Assembly (NCBI GenBank): GCA_903897475.1
Contig: CAIUBS010000070.1
Span: forward strand, 1-11,937
Reading direction: 5' to 3'
Length of the DNA: 11,937 nucleotides
Source: an uncultured Actinomycetes bacterium
GTDB lineage: Bacteria > Actinomycetota > Actinomycetes > Nanopelagicales > Nanopelagicaceae
A program made the translations under genes and the position numbers. This document shows, piece by piece, positions 7,106 to 11,937 of the stretch. Numbering within the stretch: position 1 is the stretch's first letter; each line of letters starts with the position of its first letter. The notes under the pieces are model-generated. The model was not told where the DNA came from and did no database searches. It saw only the letters and a program-made list of their open reading frames with translations.

Positions 7106-7592
7106 CTATTAACCCCTTTGGTGGATCGACCACAATCTTTTTATTCTCAATATCAATTGAAGTAATTATCGCCTTTACCATGGGTATTAAAACCTGCCTA
7201 CCTTGATACTCAACTGCTAGTAAATCCTGGCCTGGTATTGCCACAACTTCAGTAACTGGGCCAAGTAATTGACCTGAGTTTAAAAATACAGTTGAACCAA
7301 TTAATTGCTGATAGTGGTACTCACCAGGGGCAAGATCTGAAGTATCAACATTGGCCGAAAGCAATTGGTCTCTTAAATCTTCGATTTGATTTCTATCCGT
7401 TATGCCTTCAAAGGCTAAAAGTAATACTTGATTGTGCCAGCGGGCGGATTTAACAATTAATTCACGACCACTATCAATAGTTAACTTACTGCCTAAAGTA
7501 AATCTTTGATCAGGATTATCGGTACGAACCTCGATTGTTGCTTCACCAAGAACTCCATGTGCGCGGCCGATACGACCTACGACAAGTTGCAA
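7092..7592 (-). CDS. rimM: 16S rRNA processing / 30S maturation factor RimM
   Basis: RimM binds ribosomal protein S19 and assists assembly of the 30S head. The protein has an N-terminal RimM domain beginning MQLVVGRIGRAHGVLGE and a C-terminal PRC-barrel (about 92-163) with VLIPMVKAI and IVVDPPKGL. I chose TTG at 7592, giving 166 residues: it has GAGG nine bases upstream, lies one base after the khpA stop, and yields the family-typical N-terminus. A longer frame from TTG at 7616 would add eight non-conserved residues inside khpA. It overlaps trmD by 14 bases, the usual rimM-trmD coupling. Confidence 0.94.
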   Translation of the reverse strand: MQLVVGRIGRAHGVLGEATIEVRTDNPDQRFTLGSKLTIDSGRELIVKSARWHNQVLLLAFEGITDRNQIEDLRDQLLSANVDTSDLAPGEYHYQQLIGSTVFLNSGQLLGPVTEVVAIPGQDLLAVEYQGRQVLIPMVKAIITSIDIENKKIVVDPPKGLIDVAL

Positions 7593-7593
7593 A

Positions 7594-7833
7594 TTAACGA
7601 ACCTCGTCTGCCTCAATTAGATCAACGCGAACTGATTTTCCAGCAAGTGCGCTAACAACTGTACGAAGCGCCTTAGCGGTTCTGCCATTTCGGCCAATAA
7701 CTTTGCCAATATCTTCTGGGTGAACTCTTACCTCTAATGTGGTTCCACCACGAGAGTTTTTTTCAGTAATGACAACCTCTTCAGGGTTATCAACAATTCC
7801 TTTAACTAAATGCTCTAGAGCTTCGTCAATCAT
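7594..7833 (-). CDS. khpA: KH-domain RNA-binding protein KhpA
   Basis: A 79-residue single-KH protein (YlqC/KhpA family), a small RNA-binding protein that pairs with KhpB in several Gram-positive bacteria. The KH GxxG loop is GRNG (47-50) within IGKVIGRNGRTAKALR. It begins MIDEALEHLVKGIVDNP, as homologues do. It starts two bases after the rplS stop, with AAAGAG as a weak Shine-Dalgarno, and ends one base before rimM. In most actinobacteria this gene directly follows rpsP; here it follows rplS. Confidence 0.93.
   Translation of the reverse strand: MIDEALEHLVKGIVDNPEEVVITEKNSRGGTTLEVRVHPEDIGKVIGRNGRTAKALRTVVSALAGKSVRVDLIEADEVR
7602..7605 (-). promoter_or_regulatory. Shine-Dalgarno GAGG deciding the rimM start
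   Basis: GAGG within GACGAGGTTCG ends nine bases before the TTG at 7592. It lies downstream of the alternative TTG at 7616 and so cannot serve it, supporting the shorter rimM. Confidence 0.6.
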
Positions 7834-7835
7834 TA

Positions 7836-8366
7836 CTACTCTTTTTTATCGGTATCAGGTGTGCTTTCCTCCGCCGCAGCAGCAGGTACAACAACTACCT
7901 CTTCTGCGACAGCTTCGGCAACTTGAGTTACAGGATCTGCTGCTTCGCCCACTACTGGTACTTCAACTTTCTTACTAACAACTGGCGGCACATACTCTGG
8001 TTCAACAATGATCTCGCCATCAGCACCACGACGCTCTTTAATCTTGGTTGCCTTACCAGTTAATTTACGTAGGTAGTAAAGCTTTGCGCGACGAGCAGAC
8101 CCATGACGAATAATTTCAATTCTTTCAATTACTGGAGTGTGTACTGGGAATGTACGCTCAACACCAACACCATAAGAAATTTTACGAATAGTAAATGATT
8201 CACGAATTCCAGAACCAGAACGTGCAATAACTACGCCTTGGAAAACCTGGATACGACTCTTGTTACCTTCAATAACGCGAACGTGAACCTTTAGTTCATC
8301 GCCGGAACGAAAAGATGGGATGTCTTTACGTAATGAGGCGGCATCAACTACATCTAACACGTTCAT
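7836..8366 (-). CDS. rplS: 50S ribosomal protein L19 with acidic C-terminal extension
   Basis: L19 lies at the 30S-50S interface of the ribosome. Residues 1-113 are a full L19: PSFRSGDELKVHVRVIEG, RIQVFQGVVIARSGSGIRES, FTIRKISYGVGVERTFPVH, RHGSARRAKLYYLR and KATKIKERR. Residues 114-176 form an extra low-complexity tail rich in Glu, Val, Ala and Pro and ending TPDTDKKE; typical bacterial L19 stops at about 115 residues. The tail resembles in composition the variable tails of actinobacterial S16. AGGA six bases before the ATG is a good Shine-Dalgarno. The gene lies directly upstream of khpA-rimM-trmD, the slot usually held by rpsP, whereas L19 normally follows trmD. Confidence 0.95.
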   Translation of the reverse strand: MNVLDVVDAASLRKDIPSFRSGDELKVHVRVIEGNKSRIQVFQGVVIARSGSGIRESFTIRKISYGVGVERTFPVHTPVIERIEIIRHGSARRAKLYYLRKLTGKATKIKERRGADGEIIVEPEYVPPVVSKKVEVPVVGEAADPVTQVAEAVAEEVVVVPAAAAEESTPDTDKKE

Positions 8367-8420
8367 GTTTTGTCCTAATCGCTAAATCTAATGTCAATCA
8401 ATAACTTTGAATGAACCCGT

Positions 8421-8450
8421 ATCTTGCCACAGCAGGGGTGGTTAGATCAA
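8421..8450 (-). promoter_or_regulatory. Candidate promoter for rplS-khpA-rimM-trmD
   Basis: On the minus strand, TTGATC (8445-8450) and CAAGAT (8421-8426) are separated by 18 bases, and the -10 is extended by TGG immediately upstream. The 12-mer TGGCAAGATACG (8418-8429) recurs exactly at the topoisomerase start (11637-11648). The predicted leader is about 47 bases. The gene block may also be read through from suhB, which ends eight bases upstream of the -35. Confidence 0.4.
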
Positions 8451-8457
8451 TTTGAGT

Positions 8458-9216
8458 TCAAAGTAAGGGCAGAAGGGCAGCATGCAGGGCAGGTCCAGCA
8501 CAGACAACTAGTTCACCATTGGGCTCACCACCTGCCCGACCAGAAACAACAGCACCGGCTTCGGTTGCAATTAATCCACCAGCAGCTAAATCCCATTCCT
8601 TTAATGAGGCCTCAAAGTATCCATCAATAGCACCCATTGCCACATAACATAAATCAACAGCTGCGGCACCATTTCTTCTTAAGTCTCTAATCTTAGGTAA
8701 TAAATTAGACATAATTTTTCCCTGGCTATTTCTTAAATTTAAATCATATGCAAAACCAGTTGCAATTAAAGCCTTCTCTAGTGCAACTGGATCATTACAC
8801 TTAATTTTATTACCGTTATAGGTTGCACCCTCTGATCTAATTGCACTCCAAAAACCATTAATACTTGGTGCGTAAACCACTCCAACTACCACACCATCTT
8901 TATCCTTTGCAGCAATAGAAACATTCCAACCTGGTAATCCATATAAATAATTAACGGTGCCATCTATTGGATCGATCACCCAAGTTATTCCAGATTTGCT
9001 CTGCCTAGCAGCCCCTTCTTCAGCAACAATTCCATCATCAGGGCGCTGTTCTAATAAAAGTTTTACGATCATCTCTTCAGCCTGTTGGTCCATTTGGGTT
9101 GCAAAATCAACCGCTGAACTTTTCTCAGTTAAGGTGAAGGTTTCTGGGCGGTTCATTAATAGGCTTCCAGTCGCCCGAGCAACTGATTCAGCCAATTTTA
9201 ATAGTTCTTTGCCCAC
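8458..9216 (-). CDS. suhB: Inositol-monophosphatase family protein (SuhB-like)
   Basis: Mg2+-dependent phosphatase of the IMPase family, likely hydrolysing myo-inositol phosphate or a related sugar phosphate; in some bacteria SuhB also acts with the rRNA transcription complex. Length is 252 residues, standard. Metal ligands are present: E66/E67 in VAEEGA, D82 and D85 in IDPIDGTVNYLYGLPGW, and D209 in EWDLAAGGLIATEAG. The start is a GTG giving MGKELLKLAESVARATG, with an extended -10 (TGATTAGAT) ending six bases upstream and no Shine-Dalgarno. In Mycobacterium suhB (Rv2701c) lies just beyond the dut-DUF4193 neighbourhood, so its presence fits. It is divergent from sepH and precedes rplS by 91 bases. 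Confidence 0.93.
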   Translation of the reverse strand: MGKELLKLAESVARATGSLLMNRPETFTLTEKSSAVDFATQMDQQAEEMIVKLLLEQRPDDGIVAEEGAARQSKSGITWVIDPIDGTVNYLYGLPGWNVSIAAKDKDGVVVGVVYAPSINGFWSAIRSEGATYNGNKIKCNDPVALEKALIATGFAYDLNLRNSQGKIMSNLLPKIRDLRRNGAAAVDLCYVAMGAIDGYFEASLKEWDLAAGGLIATEAGAVVSGRAGGEPNGELVVCAGPALHAALLPLL

Positions 9217-9222
9217 CGGGTT

Positions 9223-9231
9223 ATCTAATCA
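9223..9231 (-). promoter_or_regulatory. Extended -10 (TGATTAGAT) for suhB
   Basis: A TGn extension precedes TTAGAT, which ends six bases before the GTG start at 9216. The hexamer matches consensus at only three positions, but its spacing equals that of other leading genes and no Shine-Dalgarno exists. Confidence 0.38.
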
Positions 9232-9299
9232 TGAGAATGCTAAAGCTTTGGCGTGTGTGGCATATTTATCTCATCAGTTAACTATGGCAATCTACTCTC

Positions 9300-10094
9300 A
9301 TGAGCGAACCAACCGACCTACGCCTAGTAGGCAGATCTGCCGACGGTACAGAGCTGGAGTTGGTAGACCAAGGCGGAAATAAATTTAATTTACGAATAAG
9401 TGATTCACTGCGTGCAAATGTAAATCAACCAAGACTTGCTGCTGTTTCCGATTTTAATGAGGTAGCAACCACAACTGTAAAAGAGGTGCAGGCAAGACTT
9501 CGAGCTGGCGAATCAATAGATGCCATCTCTAGAACTACTGATTGGTCAGTTGAGAAGATCGAAAATTATGCAGGTCCAATTCTGCAAGAGCGGGCATTTA
9601 TAATTTCACAGGCATTAGCAACACAAATTCGTCGTGAACCGCACGCGCCATACTTAGAAACTGCAGTTGCAAATCAATTAGCACCAAGAGGCGTTGATAT
9701 GTCAACGGTTGAATGGAATACCTATCGCTTGCCAGATGGAAATTGGAATTTAACTCTTTACTACCCGCTGCGCGATGGCTCACCAGGGGATCCAAAGGGT
9801 GAGGCAGTTTGGTTGTTTAATTTAGGCCGTCGTGCCTTATCGGCTCATGATGATGGTGCCAGGTGGATTGGTGGCGAAGCAAAACCAAAACAAGCTGTTC
9901 CAACTTATGGAAATATTCCACAAACTGAAGCGCCAAGATTAGTTTCTATTAAGGAAGATGTTGCTCCTTACTCCCCAACTCCATTATCGGTAGTTGATGA
10001 GGTAGATGAAGAGGCAAAGAAAGATGGTGTTACTAGAAGAATTAAAATTCCATCTTGGGATGACATTATGTTTGGCAAAAAGGATGAAGACTAA
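9300..10094 (+). CDS. sepH: Cell-division protein SepH (DUF3071)
   Basis: SepH is an actinobacterial regulator that binds FtsZ and promotes its assembly at the septum. The 264-residue protein has the N-terminal DUF3071 domain starting DLRLVGRSADGTELEL, an internal helix-turn-helix-like segment at about 61-95 (ARLRAGESIDAISRTTDWSV) required in studied homologues for FtsZ interaction, then ETAVANQLAPRG and a TYRLPDGNW/ALSAHDDGARWI block. After a low-complexity linker it ends with IPSWDDIMFG, the conserved C-terminal motif of the family. It is shorter than the Streptomyces protein, mostly in the linker. No Shine-Dalgarno precedes the ATG; TATGGC eleven bases upstream is a poor -10. Its stop overlaps the convergent phosphatase stop by four bases. 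Confidence 0.92.
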   Translation: MSEPTDLRLVGRSADGTELELVDQGGNKFNLRISDSLRANVNQPRLAAVSDFNEVATTTVKEVQARLRAGESIDAISRTTDWSVEKIENYAGPILQERAFIISQALATQIRREPHAPYLETAVANQLAPRGVDMSTVEWNTYRLPDGNWNLTLYYPLRDGSPGDPKGEAVWLFNLGRRALSAHDDGARWIGGEAKPKQAVPTYGNIPQTEAPRLVSIKEDVAPYSPTPLSVVDEVDEEAKKDGVTRRIKIPSWDDIMFGKKDED

Positions 10095-11185
10095 GCTAGA
10101 AGTAAAGGTATTTGAACTTCAATATCAGTAAGGCCGCCGTGATGGCCAACCATCGAGCTTTCTTCTCTTACTCTAGCTGGGTCGATAATAATTAAATCAC
10201 TATTAGGAATGGCGATTAAATCTCCCATTCGATCATTTGCATCTTCACTTACAACCTGGCCAAATAAACCTGAGGTTATGGCCTCAGGTTTACTCAAAAT
10301 ATTTGCTTTGTTACCAAAAAATTCTCGCCATTGAGCGATGCTTTCTTGCTCTGACCCAGCAGTTAAATAGATGTGACGCGCTCTTGGTTCTCCCCCAATT
10401 AAACTTACATTTTCAAGTAATTTATTATCCTCTCCCAATACAACCTGCTGGGTGCTATTTACCATTCCATGATCTGATGTAACCCAAACTCTTGTCTGAT
10501 TTGGCACTGATTCAATAACTTTTAAAATAAAATCATTTACTTGCTGCAGGGCGGTTAACCACTTATCAGAGCCAACACCATCGCTGTGTCCTGCAGAATC
10601 TAGAGTATTTAAATATGTGTAGACAAAGGATGGTTGTGGCTTTAATGCCAAGGCAACTGCAGAAACCATTTCATCTATTCCATTAGCGCCTACATACTTA
10701 GCTCCTCGTAGAGCTGCTTGAGTAAATCCACTACCTTCATATCTTTTGGCGGCAACATGGGTTACTGATATTGAGTTATTTATGGCTCTTTCAAAAAGTG
10801 TTGGCGTCTTTTGCCACATAACTGGATCTACTCGTTCATCCCACTTTAGTGCGTTAAGTAATCGGTTATCACTTCTTGGCACCCTTACGGTGTATCCCAG
10901 CATGCCATGGATTCCGGGTAGTACACCGGTACCAAGAGTAGACAAGCTAGTGGCAGTAGTTGATGGAAAATTTGTATGTAAATTTTTATAAAGCTTTAAC
11001 TGGCTAAATACTGAAAATTGATCTGCATACCTATCAACAGCATCTTGACCCATGCCATCAATTAAAATTAAGCACTCTCGCATACCGCCTTTACCTATGC
11101 TTAAAGAATCTGTGGTATCTGGCAGCGATAGCGAATTAAAGATTGAATTTGTAAGGTCGGCTAACCCATATTTAATTTCGCTCAA
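10091..11185 (-). CDS. Alkaline-phosphatase-superfamily enzyme, nucleotide pyrophosphatase/phosphodiesterase-like
   Basis: A 364-residue hydrolase of the alkaline phosphatase superfamily, NPP/PglZ-like, probably acting on a phosphodiester or phosphate ester; substrate unknown. Two-metal residues are all present: D43 in LIDGMG, the Thr nucleophile in FPSTTATS (probably T77), D196 and H200 in TLDSAGH, D238/H239 in TSDHGM, and H348 or H349 in VGHHGGLT. No signal peptide or membrane segment is evident, so it should be cytosolic. The TTG start overlaps the TipAS-gene TGA as TTGA, with AGGAGA ten bases upstream. A similar phosphatase lies near sepH in other actinobacteria, as I recall for Streptomyces. 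Confidence 0.88.
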   Translation of the reverse strand: MSEIKYGLADLTNSIFNSLSLPDTTDSLSIGKGGMRECLILIDGMGQDAVDRYADQFSVFSQLKLYKNLHTNFPSTTATSLSTLGTGVLPGIHGMLGYTVRVPRSDNRLLNALKWDERVDPVMWQKTPTLFERAINNSISVTHVAAKRYEGSGFTQAALRGAKYVGANGIDEMVSAVALALKPQPSFVYTYLNTLDSAGHSDGVGSDKWLTALQQVNDFILKVIESVPNQTRVWVTSDHGMVNSTQQVVLGEDNKLLENVSLIGGEPRARHIYLTAGSEQESIAQWREFFGNKANILSKPEAITSGLFGQVVSEDANDRMGDLIAIPNSDLIIIDPARVREESSMVGHHGGLTDIEVQIPLLLA

Positions 11186-11565
11186 TTAGGTAGATTCTCC
11201 TGAGCATAGATATGCATAGCCTTAGCCATAAACTCAGCACAGCCTGGAGCGTACTTATCGTAATTTATAGAGAACCTAGGATCATCAACATACATTTTTC
11301 CCAATCCAATATAAGAATCCTTATTTGGTTTCCAAAAAACACTTACCCAGTTGTAATGAACCTCAATCAAGCGTTGAACTTCCTCAGATGAGGCATCTTT
11401 CTCCATTACAAATGCATCAGCCACATTCTTAATATTTTCTTCACCTAATTCAAATAGTTTTTTCTGATCAGATTTACTCATTGATTTCAACTTTAAATTG
11501 CTCTCTACATACTCTTTTGGCCATCTACTTTCGGCCTCTTTGGCATGTAAAGGATTTACAATCAT
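11182..11565 (-). CDS. Stand-alone TipAS-domain protein
   Basis: A 127-residue protein consisting almost wholly of a TipAS antibiotic-recognition domain, the ligand-binding half of MerR-type TipA regulators that bind thiopeptides. Family features are NPLHAKEAESRWP near the start, the VEVHYNW-like LIEVHYNWVSVFW in the middle and GLGKMYVDDPRFSINYDKYAPG near the end. There is no MerR helix-turn-helix, so it cannot bind DNA in the usual way. It has a single Cys (C109); whether that could trap a ligand, as Cys does in TipA, is unknown. It leads a two-gene operon with the phosphatase. An extended -10 lies six bases before the ATG, so it is probably leaderless. Confidence 0.85.
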   Translation of the reverse strand: MIVNPLHAKEAESRWPKEYVESNLKLKSMSKSDQKKLFELGEENIKNVADAFVMEKDASSEEVQRLIEVHYNWVSVFWKPNKDSYIGLGKMYVDDPRFSINYDKYAPGCAEFMAKAMHIYAQENLPN

Positions 11566-11571
11566 GCCTAA

Positions 11572-11580
11572 AGATTAGCA
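11572..11580 (-). promoter_or_regulatory. Extended -10 (TGCTAATCT) for the TipAS-phosphatase operon
   Basis: TGC followed by TAATCT, which matches five of six -10 positions and ends six bases before the ATG at 11565. No Shine-Dalgarno is present. This is the best leaderless promoter in the window. Confidence 0.6.
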
Positions 11581-11589
11581 TTTTGCTAA
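11575..11589. repeat. Inverted repeat TTAGCA-TTT-TGCTAA over the TipAS promoter
   Basis: Perfect six-base arms with a three-base centre. It covers most of the TipAS-gene -10 and the bases just upstream, where a repressor or activator would bind. It could be a small operator or a chance repeat in AT-rich DNA. Confidence 0.35.
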
Positions 11590-11636
11590 AAGTATCGAGA
11601 TTATGGCTTGTCGTAACCAGTAATAGTGCTTTCTCT

Positions 11637-11645
11637 TGGCAAGAT
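11637..11645 (+). promoter_or_regulatory. Extended -10 (TGGCAAGAT) for topoisomerase IV subunit A
   Basis: CAAGAT preceded by TGG ends seven bases before the ATG at 11653, the same spacing as other leaderless starts here. The surrounding 12-mer TGGCAAGATACG is repeated in the candidate rplS promoter. Confidence 0.5.
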
Positions 11646-11652
11646 ACGCCTT

Positions 11653-11937
11653 ATGGCTAAAACTCCAAAGGTGGCAACTCCAAAAGCTGGTGAAAATCCA
11701 GGCCGAATTATTGATATTGATGTTGCATCAGAAATGTCAGAATCTTTTCTCGAGTATGCATACTCAGTTATTTATTCAAGAGCATTGCCAGATGCAAGAG
11801 ATGGTTTAAAGCCTGTGCAGCGGCGAATACTGCATCAGATGAATGAAATGGGATTGCGCCCAGATAAAGGGCATGTCAAGTGTGCAAGAGTTGTTGGCGA
11901 TGTAATGGGAAAGCTTCACCCACATGGTGATGGTGCA
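11653..11937 (+). CDS. parC: DNA topoisomerase IV subunit A, N-terminal part (runs off right edge)
   Basis: Type IIA topoisomerase A subunit, which cuts and rejoins DNA to decatenate sister chromosomes. Only 95 codons are inside the window; the catalytic Tyr lies beyond. The sequence IDVASEMSESFLEYAYSVIY, SRALPDARDGLKPVQRRIL, MGLRPDKGHVKCARVVGDVMGKLHPHGDG is the winged-helix start of the breakage-reunion domain. The wording SFLEYAYSVIYSRALPDARDG with MNEMGLRPD matches actinobacterial ParC-type A subunits better than GyrA. The residue at the E. coli GyrA Ser83 position is Gly94. The ATG at 11653 is supported by a -10 at leaderless spacing; an upstream ATG at 11603 meets a stop after six codons. 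It is divergent from the TipAS gene. Confidence 0.93.
   Translation, partial: MAKTPKVATPKAGENPGRIIDIDVASEMSESFLEYAYSVIYSRALPDARDGLKPVQRRILHQMNEMGLRPDKGHVKCARVVGDVMGKLHPHGDGA

Noticed and set aside
7593..7616. rimM start at TTG 7616
   Set aside because: It would overlap khpA by 23 bases and add non-conserved residues; TTG at 7592 has a well-placed GAGG and gives the usual MQLVVGRIGRAHG beginning.
7739..7978. Plus-strand frame over khpA and the L19 tail
   Set aside because: It is a Gln/Leu-rich artefact of the Ala/Glu-rich tail read on the opposite strand.
8957..9382. Plus-strand frame spanning the suhB 5' end into sepH
   Set aside because: It overlaps two well-supported genes and encodes low-complexity sequence with no family features.
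1..11937. tRNA, rRNA, CRISPR, transposon, phage or toxin-antitoxin elements
   Set aside because: No repeat arrays, transposase motifs, cloverleaf sequences or foreign-looking gene blocks were visible; gaps are too short to hide them.

Overview
This window looks like a core chromosomal segment of a streamlined, AT-rich actinobacterium. The phylum call rests on several families that are essentially restricted to Actinobacteria (SepH/DUF3071, DUF3093, DUF3159, DUF4193) and on gene order that matches, from memory, the Mycobacterium Rv2689c-Rv2699c neighbourhood: RNA methyltransferase, tandem TrkA, DUF3159, dut, DUF3093, DUF4193. The low GC (judged by eye), very short intergenic gaps, shared stop codons and frequent TTG/GTG starts suggest a freshwater 'acI'-type lineage (Nanopelagicales). 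That placement is an inference.

Layout. 1-2543 (minus): a TrmA/RlmD-family RNA uracil methyltransferase lies upstream of the N-terminal 433 codons of aconitase, which runs off the left edge. 2576-3891 (plus): two tandem TrkA/RCK proteins. 3888-5523 (minus): a hotdog thioesterase, dUTPase and DUF3159 membrane protein, coupled by ATGA overlaps. 5547-5993 (plus): DUF3093 membrane protein. 5994-6290 (minus): DUF4193 zinc-ribbon protein with its own promoter and leader. 6404-9216 (minus): suhB-type phosphatase, rplS, khpA, rimM, trmD, a translation/RNA-maturation block. 9300-10094 (plus): sepH, a cell-division regulator. 10091-11565 (minus): a TipAS-only protein coupled to an alkaline-phosphatase-superfamily enzyme. 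11653-end (plus): start of topoisomerase IV subunit A.

The genes are mostly housekeeping: TCA cycle, K+ homeostasis, nucleotide-pool sanitation, tRNA/rRNA modification, ribosome assembly, division and decatenation. I see no mobile element, CRISPR array, tRNA, rRNA or phage gene, and no gene-free stretch over 300 bases; the longest gaps are 83-113 bases.

The more interesting signals are architectural. Most operon-leading genes carry a -10-like hexamer 6-7 bases before the start codon and no Shine-Dalgarno, which implies leaderless mRNAs. Two divergent start codons only 23 bases apart have overlapping -10 boxes. All three convergent gene pairs share or abut their stop codons. L19 sits in the position normally held by rpsP and carries an unusual acidic, Ala/Val-rich C-terminal tail. 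I found no convincing novel multi-gene system.
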